A stretch of DNA of 64,000 nucleotides from Alphaproteobacteria bacterium (GTDB lineage: Bacteria; Pseudomonadota; Alphaproteobacteria; JAUXUR01): assembly GCA_030680745.1 (NCBI GenBank), contig JAUXUR010000062.1:29208-93207 (forward strand), in the 5' to 3' direction. Below, in pieces: positions 46,765-55,417 of this stretch (the first letter of the stretch is position 1; each line of letters opens with the position of its first letter). Made by a program: the position numbers and the translations under genes. Below the pieces are notes generated by a model, which was not told the origin of the DNA, searched no databases, and worked only from the letters and a program-made list of their open reading frames with translations.

Positions 46765-48168
46765 ATGTTTGATTTTGATCCAGTTTTGCTGGCACGTATT
46801 CAATTTGCATTCACGATAAGTTTTCATATTATATTTCCGGCGTTTACCATTGGACTTGCAAGTTTTTTGGCTGTTCTCGAGTGGCGATGGCTTAGAACAG
46901 GTAATGAATATTTTAAAGATCTTTATAAATTTTGGATTAAAATTTTTGCCGTAGCCTTTGGTATGGGCGTTGTATCAGGTGTTGTGATGTCCTATCAATT
47001 TGGTACCAATTGGTCTATTTTCTCTGATCGTGTAGCCAATGTATTAGGACCTTTATTGGGGTTCGAGGTACTTACAGCTTTCTTTCTTGAAGCCTCATTT
47101 TTAGGAATTATGATCTTTGGGTGGGGACGTGTGAGCAAAAGAATGCATTTTGTTGCAACATGCATTGTTGCTATTGGTACATTAATTTCTGCTTTTTGGA
47201 TACTTTCTGCCAATAGTTGGATGCAAACGCCACAGGGCTTTTCTATAGGTGAAGACGGACGGCTTTATCCAACAAATTGGATTGAAATTATTTTTAACCC
47301 GTCTTTTCCGTATCGCTTTGTACATATGATTATAGCCGCTTATCTTACGACAGCTTTTGTTGTTGGTGGGGTAGGTGCATTTTATTTGTGGCGCAAAAGG
47401 CATCTGCCGCAAGCACGTATTATGCTTGGTATGGCAACTATTATGGCTGCATTGGTAGCACCACTTCAAGTTGTTATTGGTGATTTTCATGGCTTAAATA
47501 CACTTGAACATCAACCGGCAAAAGTTGCTGCAATGGAAGGCATTTGGGAAACTGAAAAAGGTGCAGATTTGCGTTTGTTTGCATGGCCTGATGAAAAAAA
47601 TGAAATGAATCATTATGAAGTTAAAATCCCTCATATGGCGAGTTATATCCTGACCCATGACATGGAAGGTGAAATAAAAGGCCTGAAGGAATGGGCAAAG
47701 GAAGATCGTCCCCCGGTTGCAACCGTTTTTTGGTCATTTCGTGTAATGGTTGGATTAGGATTACTGATGGTATTGATTGGTATTGTGAGCACCATACAAT
47801 ATTTTCGTGGCAAATTATTCACAGGACGATTTTTACAAGGATGGTGGATCTTGATGATGCCGTCTGGCTTTATAGCACTTTTGTCTGGATGGTTCGTTAC
47901 TGAAATTGGACGACAGCCTTATACGGCCTATGGTGTGATACGCACAACAGAATCGGTATCTCCCGCTATACTTGGTGCGCAAGTTGCCTGGTCATTATTA
48001 GCTTTTGTAATTGTTTATATGTTTGTTTTTGGAGCAGGATCTTATTATATTTTGAAACTTATTCGCAAAGGAATTCCTGCTATTAAAGAAAAAGACCATT
48101 ATTATCAGCATGGTATCGAAGCTTTAGTTATAGAAGCAACTGCACATAATGGAGACAAAAATGTTTGA
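46765..48168 (+). CDS. cydA: Cytochrome bd-type quinol oxidase subunit I
   Basis: This 467-residue protein has about nine membrane helices. The heme ligand His21 sits in FTISFHIIFPAF, and GRQPYTAYGVIRT is the conserved quinol-site region. The Q loop is short, placing it with the cyanide-insensitive (CIO) type. It oxidises quinol and reduces oxygen to water with high affinity. cydB overlaps the end by 8 bp. No cydDC assembly genes are in the window. Confidence 0.97.
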   Translation: MFDFDPVLLARIQFAFTISFHIIFPAFTIGLASFLAVLEWRWLRTGNEYFKDLYKFWIKIFAVAFGMGVVSGVVMSYQFGTNWSIFSDRVANVLGPLLGFEVLTAFFLEASFLGIMIFGWGRVSKRMHFVATCIVAIGTLISAFWILSANSWMQTPQGFSIGEDGRLYPTNWIEIIFNPSFPYRFVHMIIAAYLTTAFVVGGVGAFYLWRKRHLPQARIMLGMATIMAALVAPLQVVIGDFHGLNTLEHQPAKVAAMEGIWETEKGADLRLFAWPDEKNEMNHYEVKIPHMASYILTHDMEGEIKGLKEWAKEDRPPVATVFWSFRVMVGLGLLMVLIGIVSTIQYFRGKLFTGRFLQGWWILMMPSGFIALLSGWFVTEIGRQPYTAYGVIRTTESVSPAILGAQVAWSLLAFVIVYMFVFGAGSYYILKLIRKGIPAIKEKDHYYQHGIEALVIEATAHNGDKNV

Positions 48169-49183
48169 TTTTTCATCAACAATTGATCTTGCTATGATTT
48201 GGGGCTTACTTATTGCAACAGCGATTTTTTTATACGTTCTTTTGGATGGGTTTGATTTGGGTATAGGTATTTTATTTCCTTTTGCGCCGTCTCATAAATG
48301 CCGTGATCGTATGATGAATTCCATAGCGCCTTTTTGGGATGGAAATGAAACATGGTTGGTATTGGGCGGTGGTGGATTATTTGCAGCTTTTCCTTTAGCG
48401 TATTCCGTGCTTATGCCAGCTTTCTATATACCTATTATTTTAATGTTACTCGGCCTTATTTTGCGTGGTGTCGCATTCGAATTCCGTTTTAAATCGAGTG
48501 ATAAAAATCGTTATTTTTGGGATTATATTTTTCATTTTGGATCTTTATCAGCAGCCTTTTTTCAAGGCATGATTTTAGGTTCTTTTGTGCAAGGCGTGAA
48601 AGTAAGTGGTCGAGATTTTGTAGGCGGACCCTTTGATTGGGTTACAGTTTTCAGCATAATGACAGGTATTGCGGTTGTATTTGGTTATGCATTGCTTGGT
48701 TCTACATGGCTTATTATGAAAACAGAAGATGTGACTCAAAAATGGGCAAGAAAAGTTGCTTCTTATATATTATGGTTTGTGATTATTTTCATGACAATTG
48801 TTTGTATTACAATGCCATTTCTTGATGAGCGTATAAAAGATTTTTGGTTTAGTGTGCCTAACATATATTATTTGTTACCAATTCCTCTTATAACATTTGG
48901 ATTGTTTTTATTAATATTTTATGACCTTCGTCGTAATAATGTTGAGTATCGTCCGTTTTTTGTGAGTATTGGTCTTTTTTTAATGGGTTACCTAGGTTTA
49001 GGAATTAGTATTTATCCTTGGATCATCCCTTTTCGTTACACTATTTGGGAAGCAGCAGCTTCAGGACCAGGTCTATCTCTTATGTTAGTGGGCGTCGTGC
49101 CTTTATTACCATTGATTTTGGGTTATACAGGATATTGCTATTATATTTTCAGAGGCAAAACGAGTCATGAGCATTTATATTAA
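48161..49183 (+). CDS. cydB: Cytochrome bd-type quinol oxidase subunit II
   Basis: This 340-residue membrane protein starts at ATG 48161 (GGAGAC upstream), overlapping cydA. It contains LLDGFDLGIGILFPF, FWDGNETWLVLGGGGLFAAFP and SIYPWIIP, all standard for CydB. It forms the heterodimer with CydA. The ATG 12 bp upstream lacks a ribosome site. Confidence 0.97.
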   Translation: MFDFSSTIDLAMIWGLLIATAIFLYVLLDGFDLGIGILFPFAPSHKCRDRMMNSIAPFWDGNETWLVLGGGGLFAAFPLAYSVLMPAFYIPIILMLLGLILRGVAFEFRFKSSDKNRYFWDYIFHFGSLSAAFFQGMILGSFVQGVKVSGRDFVGGPFDWVTVFSIMTGIAVVFGYALLGSTWLIMKTEDVTQKWARKVASYILWFVIIFMTIVCITMPFLDERIKDFWFSVPNIYYLLPIPLITFGLFLLIFYDLRRNNVEYRPFFVSIGLFLMGYLGLGISIYPWIIPFRYTIWEAAASGPGLSLMLVGVVPLLPLILGYTGYCYYIFRGKTSHEHLY

Positions 49184-49319
49184 TAATTTAAAAAATTGGT
49201 TGAATAGCCACCCAAAAATTAAGCAATGGGGATGGTTTGTTTTATTATGGTGTGCAGGGTTATTGACAGTGATTATTGGTTCATATCCTATTAAATGGCT
49301 TTTGTCATTGTCCACATAA
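49167..49319 (+). CDS. Small membrane protein of the bd oxidase operon, DUF2474/CydX-like
   Basis: This 50-residue frame (MSIYINNLKNW... to WLLSLST) overlaps the end of cydB by 17 bp in another frame. It has one membrane helix (about residues 22-40, WFVLLWCAGLLTVIIGSY) preceded by a charged N-terminus. Small single-helix subunits follow cydAB in many genomes; the WxWFxxLWxxG pattern matches DUF2474 as I recall it, which goes with the CIO-type oxidase. Likely an accessory subunit. Function inferred from position and size. Confidence 0.72.
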   Translation: MSIYINNLKNWLNSHPKIKQWGWFVLLWCAGLLTVIIGSYPIKWLLSLST

Positions 49320-49340
49320 AAATATGAATAGCCTTATAGC

Positions 49341-50711
49341 TTAAAGATTATCCGGACGAGGATTTAAATTCATATCCACAATTGTAAAAGGTGTATCGCC
49401 TTTTTCCATGAGAAGAAGCGTTGGTTGAGATAATTTTTTTGTCCATGAAATGCTATCAAAACTTTGACAATGGGGACAAATTGGGTGCCAGCTTGTTGTC
49501 GATGTTTGGCAAGTTTGACAAATCCATTCTTCGGAAGCAGGACTATCTTTTGCTTTATGAAGCCACGCATTGGCTTGATCATGATGATGATATTCACCTT
49601 CTTCTAACTGTGCCATAAAATAACACACCTCTTTTGAAGGTTCCTGCATATGTAAATTATTCAGTATTTGACGTGCGTTACCCCATAACTTGGCTGAAAG
49701 ATAAATTTCTACTAAAAAAAGCTGGCTTGTCTTATGATTGGGACATGAAGACACTAAATCTTCACAATATTTTATTTTCTCAACATCGCTTTTATCATGC
49801 AACGTTTCTTTGAAAAGCTTCCCTAAATCTTTATGAGGATTTGTAATCCATGTTTTTGAAATCAATTTGCGTGCTTTTTTGGGATCATTCTGTACAAGCA
49901 ATAATTTCGCATAAGAATAAGTCGTTTCAAATGCATCAGGCATCAGACGATAGGCACGCGATGCGTCGTCAATTGCTTGTGCTAAATTATTATCTTTTTG
50001 TAAATCCAAAGCTTGCGCAATATAAAGGATTGCTTTTTTATGTTTTGCTTCATTTTCAGACCATATTTGGTGATACGTCATTTTTTTTACAAAATCAAAA
50101 GCTTCTTTCCAGTTTTTGGTTTGAATCGCATTATCAAACAAAATAGTCAAAACCCAGGGCGTATCTTCTTTAATACGATAAGCGCGTTGTGCAAGATGGA
50201 TAATAAGACTTGTATTATTTTCTTTCTGCGCATAAGAAATTAATCCCTTAATACCCAAAAGACTTGTTTCTTCATGATTTGTTAAATTATGCAGATATTC
50301 ACGCGCTTGATCATTATTCCCTTCCATTTGCGACGCTTTAGCCGCAAAAAAATCAGCCAAAGGTGCATCTGATAGATTTTTTTTGGCATTTTGAGCATGC
50401 CGCATCGCTTCACGACCATCACCAGCAGCCAAAGAAACAAGCGCTTTGGTTAATGCCTTTAATCCAATTTGCACACGTCTATCGTCACGATAATCCTTAA
50501 AACGGTTTGGAATATTAATAAAAAACGCAAAGATTTTATATACAAGCAAAAATAAGATGAAAAGAAAAACAAGAGACACAACAAAAAGAATGGGATTTAA
50601 TTCAATGTGATAGCCAAACCAATCAAGTGTAATAAGGCCTGGAAAATCTGAAAGCCACAAAACGAGTCCTGTTATGCCAAGAAGCGTTAAACCAAATAAA
50701 AAAAGCTTCAT
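49341..50711 (-). CDS. hemY: HemY-like membrane TPR protein
   Basis: This 456-residue protein has two N-terminal membrane helices (about 1-22 and 40-63) with the HemY_N pattern (GLITLDWFGYHIELNPILF, RFKDYRDDRR), then TPR-like helices (KALTKALVSLAAGDGREAMRHAQ, SYAKLLLVQNDPKKARKLI). A C-terminal zinc-ribbon-like element has CQTCQTSTTSWHPICPHC. In alphaproteobacteria this gene ends the hemC-hemD-mitofilin-hemY cluster. It is not the protoporphyrinogen oxidase also called HemY; its role is unclear. It overlaps the upstream mitofilin-like gene by 4 bp. Confidence 0.88.
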   Translation of the reverse strand: MKLFLFGLTLLGITGLVLWLSDFPGLITLDWFGYHIELNPILFVVSLVFLFILFLLVYKIFAFFINIPNRFKDYRDDRRVQIGLKALTKALVSLAAGDGREAMRHAQNAKKNLSDAPLADFFAAKASQMEGNNDQAREYLHNLTNHEETSLLGIKGLISYAQKENNTSLIIHLAQRAYRIKEDTPWVLTILFDNAIQTKNWKEAFDFVKKMTYHQIWSENEAKHKKAILYIAQALDLQKDNNLAQAIDDASRAYRLMPDAFETTYSYAKLLLVQNDPKKARKLISKTWITNPHKDLGKLFKETLHDKSDVEKIKYCEDLVSSCPNHKTSQLFLVEIYLSAKLWGNARQILNNLHMQEPSKEVCYFMAQLEEGEYHHHDQANAWLHKAKDSPASEEWICQTCQTSTTSWHPICPHCQSFDSISWTKKLSQPTLLLMEKGDTPFTIVDMNLNPRPDNL

Positions 50712-51700
50712 TTATCGTCTTCTTTCATAATTTTTTTGAAAGTCATTTTTGTCCAATGATCAATATGATCTTGAATATTAATACCTTCAAGATGTAATTG
50801 CGCTTGTTTAACCCAAGGATCGAAATTTTTCGATTTATCGCGCGGTAAACTTAATACCATTTCAATAGCTTGCTGTATATTTTGAGTCTCAATGGAGGCA
50901 ATCGTATCTTTATAAACATTGTCCTTAACAGTCGCATTTTTACTATTTGGATCAACAGTTCTTGTAATACGAATCCATTTGCCTAAATTTTTAGCAAAAA
51001 AACTTTCTTCCACCTGAACTTTTTCTTGGGGAATGCTCTGCCATATCAATTTGAATTGATTGCGAAGATCTTGCGTCGTTGGAAACCCCTCAGCCAAATA
51101 AGGCACAAGCTCTTGCAAAAGCCCTTCGATAGGTAGCTCTGTTAATTTGAGCATTTTGAATTCATCTTCAAATAATTGCCCTTTTTTTATTTTTGACTTT
51201 ATTTCATTAAAAGTCAAAAGACTAAGTACTAATTTTTGAGTATTTTGAATAAGTTCATTTTCATTTCTAATTTTTGACAAATGAGCCAAAATTTCGCTTT
51301 GAGGATTATTTTGATCATGTGTTTGTTGAAAAGTCAATTTAAATTGATCTATTTGCTCTTGCAAGTGATTGAGTTTATTACTGATATCATCCAATGGGAG
51401 TTCGTTTGACTCATTTTTCTTTGATTGCGCCACGAATTCAGCGTAGCGATCCCGTAGAAAACGAAGCTCCTCTTTCATCTGAGAGATTTGTTGATCCGCA
51501 AAATGAGGAACAATGGTGTCAACCTCACGTTCTTTTTGCGTAAAAAGTTTACTGATAAGGAAAGCTGCTCCTAAAGTTGTTACAACGCCTATAATAAAGG
51601 CTAAGAAATATGTAAGTTTCAGAAATTTTGGTTTTTCTTCAACATCTTTTGGTTCGCCTTCAACAGGATCTAAATTTTGCAAATCTTGGGTCATGAGCAT
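50708..51700 (-). CDS. Mitofilin-like inner-membrane protein (COG4223/HemX-like)
   Basis: This 330-residue protein has an acidic N-terminal tail, one membrane helix (about residues 29-51), a coiled coil (QQISQMKEELRFLRDRYAEF) and a C-terminal helical domain with WIRITRT and DTIASIETQNIQQAIEMVLSLP, typical of the alphaproteobacterial mitofilin homologue. It is translationally coupled to hemY (4-bp overlap). In relatives hemC and hemD lie just upstream; here the upstream gap holds only repeats and then tsaD. Confidence 0.8.
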   Translation of the reverse strand: MLMTQDLQNLDPVEGEPKDVEEKPKFLKLTYFLAFIIGVVTTLGAAFLISKLFTQKEREVDTIVPHFADQQISQMKEELRFLRDRYAEFVAQSKKNESNELPLDDISNKLNHLQEQIDQFKLTFQQTHDQNNPQSEILAHLSKIRNENELIQNTQKLVLSLLTFNEIKSKIKKGQLFEDEFKMLKLTELPIEGLLQELVPYLAEGFPTTQDLRNQFKLIWQSIPQEKVQVEESFFAKNLGKWIRITRTVDPNSKNATVKDNVYKDTIASIETQNIQQAIEMVLSLPRDKSKNFDPWVKQAQLHLEGINIQDHIDHWTKMTFKKIMKEDDK

Positions 51701-51807
51701 TGCTTTCGGTATACGTGTATTCTTTTATTATAAAATGCAAGAAATTATAAAAAACCTCAAGAAGAAAGAGATTTTTGCCCTAAAATAGTTTATAGTCGTG
51801 TAAGAAT

Positions 51808-52112
51808 TTGTAACTCCCAAACCCCCTACGTCCCACGGCTTGACCCTAAGGAGATCTACACGAATTTTAAGCATAACGAAATCATAGGATTTCGTCGTTG
51901 CGATGAGTCGAAGACGAAGAAGCAATCCAGAAAATGGCCTTTCAAAGGTTATAAATATTGATTTTAGGACTGGATTGCTTCGCTGCTTCGCAACTCGCAA
52001 CGACGGGTTTCTTTTTTCAATACGTTACATAAGTATTTCGTGAAGATCTCTCAGGTTCAAGCCGCGGGAAGTAGGAGGGGCAGATGATTAAATTGCCCCC
52101 TGGGTAGTTACA
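51808..52112. repeat. Family F palindromic element with a family E element nested inside
   Basis: The F arms run TTGTAACT...CCTACGTCCCACGGCTTGA...GGAGATCTACACGAA on the left, and the inverse on the right (TTCGTGAAGATCTC...TCAAGCCGCGGGAAGTAGG...GTTACAA). Between them, 51893-52005 is a compact family E unit (CGTCGTTGCGATGAG ... CTCGCAACGACG). It fills the 443-bp gap between the mitofilin-like gene and tsaD. Confidence 0.85.
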
Positions 52113-52143
52113 AGATTTTTTAACGCTGTTTTAGGTATGTTGT

Positions 52144-53187
52144 ATGACGCATTTCGTTTTGGGTATAGAAAGTTCCTGTGACGAGACCTCTGTTGCTATT
52201 GTTTCTTCAGATAAAAAAATACTCGGTCACATTATTCTCTCTCAAACATATCATGCAGATTATGGCGGTGTTGTCCCTGAAATTGCAGCACGCGCCCATA
52301 TGGATCACCTCGATCGCCTCATTCTTGAAGTTTTATCACAATCAGGCCTAAAATTTTCAGATCTATCCGCTATTGCCGCCACTTGTGGACCAGGCCTTAT
52401 TGGCGGCGTCATTGTTGGCGCCATGATGGGAAAAGCCATAGCCTACGCACATGAACTCCCTTTTATTGCGGTAAACCATTTGGAAGGTCACGCTTTGAGC
52501 GTCAGATTAACGGAAGATGTCCCCTTCCCTTATATGTTGCTTTTAATGTCTGGCGGTCATACACAATTTTTACTTGTGGAAGATATTGGCCACTACACTG
52601 TTTATGGCACAACCCTAGATGATGCAATCGGCGAAGCTTTTGATAAAACAGCAAAAATTTTAGGACTTCCTTATCCCGGGGGCATGTATATCGAACAATA
52701 TGCACTATCTGGCAATCCACGCGCCTTTAATTTTCCAAGGCCATTAAAAGGAAATGGCGATTGTAATTTCTCGTTTTCAGGTTTGAAAACAGCCATAAAA
52801 TACAAAATAGATACATTGGGCATATTAAATGAACAAACAAAAGCTGATCTTTGTGCCTCTTTTCAACAAGCTGCCTTAGATGTTTTAATTGACAGAACAA
52901 AAAATGCCTGTCACAAATTAAGCGCACAAAATATAAAGGCGAATGCTTTTGTTGTCGCAGGTGGCGTTGCCGCTAATCTTGCACTAAAAACAGGACTTTC
53001 TAAGCTTGTTTCTTCTTTTGGTTTGCCTTTTGTAGCGCCACCGAAAGAATTTTGTACGGATAATGGTGCAATGATTGCTTATGCAGGACTTGAGCGTTTT
53101 CAAAGAGGCTATATTGATTCTTTGACCTTTAAACCGCGTCCAAGATGGCCACTGGCTGAACTAAAAGCGCTACCTGTAACATGCTAG
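52144..53187 (+). CDS. tsaD: tRNA N6-adenosine threonylcarbamoyltransferase TsaD
   Basis: At 347 residues this is the normal length. With TsaB and TsaE it makes t6A37 in tRNAs reading ANN codons. It begins FVLGIESSCDETSVAIV, has YGGVVPEIAARAH, the metal ligand motif HLEGH (H112, H116), MSGGHTQF and the C-terminal CTDNGAMIAYAG. tsaD followed by gpsA is a conserved alphaproteobacterial pair; here a family B repeat separates them. Confidence 0.97.
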   Translation: MTHFVLGIESSCDETSVAIVSSDKKILGHIILSQTYHADYGGVVPEIAARAHMDHLDRLILEVLSQSGLKFSDLSAIAATCGPGLIGGVIVGAMMGKAIAYAHELPFIAVNHLEGHALSVRLTEDVPFPYMLLLMSGGHTQFLLVEDIGHYTVYGTTLDDAIGEAFDKTAKILGLPYPGGMYIEQYALSGNPRAFNFPRPLKGNGDCNFSFSGLKTAIKYKIDTLGILNEQTKADLCASFQQAALDVLIDRTKNACHKLSAQNIKANAFVVAGGVAANLALKTGLSKLVSSFGLPFVAPPKEFCTDNGAMIAYAGLERFQRGYIDSLTFKPRPRWPLAELKALPVTC

Positions 53188-53200
53188 ATTTTTAAAAAAA

Positions 53201-53325
53201 TACCCAAACTATTTCAAAGTGTGGGTAGGAAAATAAGTGGTGAAACCTGCGGAGTGTATCCTTCATACATGAGCATGGTGAATCCCGTAATTTGACGACC
53301 TCCACAATTGGAAATAGGAAGAGTA
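53201..53325. repeat. Family B palindromic TA-ended element, copy B1 (125 bp)
   Basis: The left arm TACCCAAACTATTTCAAAG... and the right arm ...GGAAATAGGAAGAGTA are imperfect inverses around a core with GTATCC-TTC-ATACATGAGCAT. It is nearly the same as the element at 55191. Its right arm contains the ribosome site of gpsA (AGGAAGAG). Confidence 0.82.
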
Positions 53326-53328
53326 TTG

Positions 53329-54324
53329 ATGAAACGTATTGGCATATTAGGCGCCGGCGCCTGGGGAACAGCACTTGCAAAAGCATTATCACGTGAAGGA
53401 CGCGAAATTATTTTGTGGGGACGCGATCCAGAACTCGTCAAAGCAATTAATTACACGCATGAAAATGTCATTTATCTTTCCAAAGTAGGCTTACCAACCT
53501 CTATTCACGCCACAACTGATTTAAATGATTTGCTTGACGTTGAAGCATTGTTACTTGTTGCACCTGCCCAAAAAACACGCGAAATTCTAGAAAAATTTGC
53601 AACACAATTACCTTCTTGGATTCCTTTGATTATTTGCTCAAAAGGCATTGAAAACGAATCGGGACAATTGCTAAGTGACGTCGTCCAAGAAACAGTTGAT
53701 GGTAATCCCATCGCTATTTTATCAGGCCCTAATTTTGCGCACGAAATTGTGCTTGGATTGCCAGCCGCCACAACAATTGCAACCAAAGACCGTGATTTAG
53801 GATTTTTACTTGTTGAATCTTTTGGCAGTCCAACATTCAGACCTTATTATTCATCCGATCCTGTTGGCGTTCAAATAGGTGGCGCACTCAAAAACGTTTA
53901 TGCCATTGCAAGCGGTGTGACCTCAGGCAAAAATCTTGGTCAAAATGCAAGTGCGGCACTCATCACGCGTTGTCTTGCTGAAATGGCACGTTTAGGGCAA
54001 CGATTAGGCGCTGATTACCAGACTTTTTCAGGCCTATCCGGCGTTGGTGATTTAATGCTTTCATGCTCCAGTGAAAGATCACGCAATATGCGTTTTGGCA
54101 TAGAGCTTGGCCAAGGCAAAACACCACACGAAATTATGAGCGTCACACGCTCCATTTTTGAAGGCTACCATACGGCATTTTCAATTAAAAAATTAGCCAA
54201 AAATGCAGATGTCGATATGCCAGTGGCCGAAGGTGTTTATCGTATTCTATATGAAGATGCCAATATTGATACAACAATTAAAAATTTGTTATCACGTCCG
54301 TTTTCAGAAGAGACTCGGTTTTAA
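53329..54324 (+). CDS. gpsA: Glycerol-3-phosphate dehydrogenase [NAD(P)+]
   Basis: About 331 residues from ATG 53329, the normal family start (MKRIGILGAGAWGTALA, dinucleotide loop); an upstream TTG lies in the repeat arm. It makes glycerol-3-phosphate for phospholipids. Conserved regions include ICSKGIE, SGPNFAHEI, the catalytic Lys in IGGALKNVYAI and GLSGVGDLMLSCSS. The Shine-Dalgarno AGGAAGAG, five bases before the ATG, belongs to the right arm of repeat B1. Confidence 0.97.
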   Translation: MKRIGILGAGAWGTALAKALSREGREIILWGRDPELVKAINYTHENVIYLSKVGLPTSIHATTDLNDLLDVEALLLVAPAQKTREILEKFATQLPSWIPLIICSKGIENESGQLLSDVVQETVDGNPIAILSGPNFAHEIVLGLPAATTIATKDRDLGFLLVESFGSPTFRPYYSSDPVGVQIGGALKNVYAIASGVTSGKNLGQNASAALITRCLAEMARLGQRLGADYQTFSGLSGVGDLMLSCSSERSRNMRFGIELGQGKTPHEIMSVTRSIFEGYHTAFSIKKLAKNADVDMPVAEGVYRILYEDANIDTTIKNLLSRPFSEETRF

Positions 54325-54425
54325 GCGATATTTTCGAAACACGAAACGTGGTTAAAGAAGTTGATTTATTTGGTCAACTTTTGTATTGTTAACCTGGAAT
54401 TTATGCCGTGAATTGGAGAGAAGAC

Positions 54426-54842
54426 ATGTCACTAAAGGGTTCAAAAACTCAAGAAAATTTAAAAGAAGCGTTTGCTGGCGAATCGCAAGCCAATCGTCGC
54501 TATCTTTATTTCGCACAAAAAGCAGATGTTGAAGGTTACAATGACATTTCCACTGTTTTTAGATCAACTGCCGAAGGTGAAACAGGCCATGCCCATGGTC
54601 ATTTAGCCTTTTTAGAAGAAGCTGGTGATCCAGTCACTGGCGAACCAATTGGTGGCACTGCCGCTAATCTAAAATCAGCTATCGCTGGCGAAACATTCGA
54701 ATATACAGATATGTATCCTAGTATGGCACGCACAGCACGTGAAGAAGGTTTTGAAGAAATCGCTGATTGGTTTGAAACGCTTGCAAAAGCTGAAAAATCA
54801 CATGCTGGTCGTTTTCAAAAAGCGTTAGCGAGCATGGACTGA
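54426..54842 (+). CDS. Rubrerythrin (diiron ferritin-like domain only)
   Basis: About 138 residues from ATG 54426 (GGAGAG upstream). The four-helix bundle has diiron motifs [37 protein letters not shown] and AEKSHAGRF. It lacks the C-terminal rubredoxin domain, so it needs an external electron donor. Rubrerythrins reduce peroxide. The next two genes, a CCG-type Fe-S protein and a DUF3501 protein, accompany such rubrerythrins in many proteobacteria, but here repeats of 575 bp separate them. Confidence 0.9.
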   Translation: MSLKGSKTQENLKEAFAGESQANRRYLYFAQKADVEGYNDISTVFRSTAEGETGHAHGHLAFLEEAGDPVTGEPIGGTAANLKSAIAGETFEYTDMYPSMARTAREEGFEEIADWFETLAKAEKSHAGRFQKALASMD

Positions 54843-54873
54843 TAGAGTTCCATCTCTAAATTTAAATAATTTT

Positions 54874-54965
54874 GCCATGCTCTTTGAGCATACATTTTAA
54901 TCTGGATCCTGAATCTGCGTTCGAAGCTTCGCTTCAACGCGTTCAGGAAAACAATAAAACTTCAA
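54874..54965. repeat. Family C partial copy C4
   Basis: It carries GCCATGCTCTTTGAGCAT, CTGGATCCTGAATCTGCG and AACGCGTTCAGGAAAACA, the right half of family C. The left half is absent. Confidence 0.8.
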
Positions 54966-55015
54966 TTGCCTACGCCTCAAAACGACTGTCCAGATTATAA
55001 GACAAAGTCTATGAA

Positions 55016-55083
55016 ATGAGTTATCTAGAAGCTTAACAATTAAGGTCCGGGGGACCTTAATGTTTTAGCTGAAAAGAACTCAT
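55016..55083. repeat. Long stem-loop with perfect 10-bp apical hairpin
   Basis: ATTAAGGTCC (55039-55048) and GGACCTTAAT (55052-55061) close on a GGG loop, extended by AGCTTAACA/TGTTTTAGCT-like and ATGAGTT/AACTCAT pairs. Downstream, 55095-55125 has GGAATGTAC-TTAAG-GTACATGAATACC, related to the A/B core hairpin. No gene is seen. Confidence 0.65.
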
Positions 55084-55190
55084 GAGAACCGGAACGGAAT
55101 GTACTTAAGGTACATGAATACCGATTGCTGCGCCCTGACGACGAATTTGTGATAAGATGGGCAGTTTACGTAATAACATTGGCGCTTACC

Positions 55191-55417
55191 TACTCAAACT
55201 ATTTCAAAATGTGGGTAGGAATATGAACGGTGAAACAAGCGGAGCGTATCCTTTATACGTGAGCATTGTAAATCCCGAATATGACGCCCTCCACTATAGT
55301 CGTTAGACTTGAGATTCAGACAAGGAGAAACGAGCGAAATGTATCCCTATATACATGAGCGAGGCACGACGATGTATCAATCCAAGTCTATCGACTATAT
55401 TTGAAAGAGGAAGAGTA
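55191..55417. repeat. Family B palindromic element, copy B2, interrupted by element A7
   Basis: Left part TACTCAAACTATTTCAAAATG...GCGTATCC-TTT-ATACGTGAGCAT...CCCTCCAC (55191-55294). Its right arm resumes at 55400 as TTTGAAAGAGGAAGAGTA. Without the 105-bp insert the element would be 122 bp, close to B1. The right arm includes the ribosome site of the Fe-S oxidoreductase. Confidence 0.82.
55295..55399. mobile_element. Family A palindromic TA-ended element, copy A7, inserted in B2 (105 bp)
   Basis: The arms TATAGTCGTTAGACTTG and its inverse CAAGTCTATCGACTATA match with one mismatch. The core GATTCAGACAAGGA ... TATACATGAGCGAGG ... GACGATGTATC matches A1 and A3. It lies within the right arm of B2, direct evidence of past movement. 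With TA as duplicated target, the element proper is TAGTCG...CGACTA. Confidence 0.85.

Noticed and set aside
49341..50711. Protoporphyrinogen oxidase (the other HemY)
   Set aside because: No FAD-binding GxGxxG motif is present; two membrane helices plus TPRs fit the HemY_N family.
55355..55417. Upstream start of the Fe-S oxidoreductase
   Set aside because: The extra codons lie in repeats A7 and B2; the ATG at 55418 follows AGGAAGAG.
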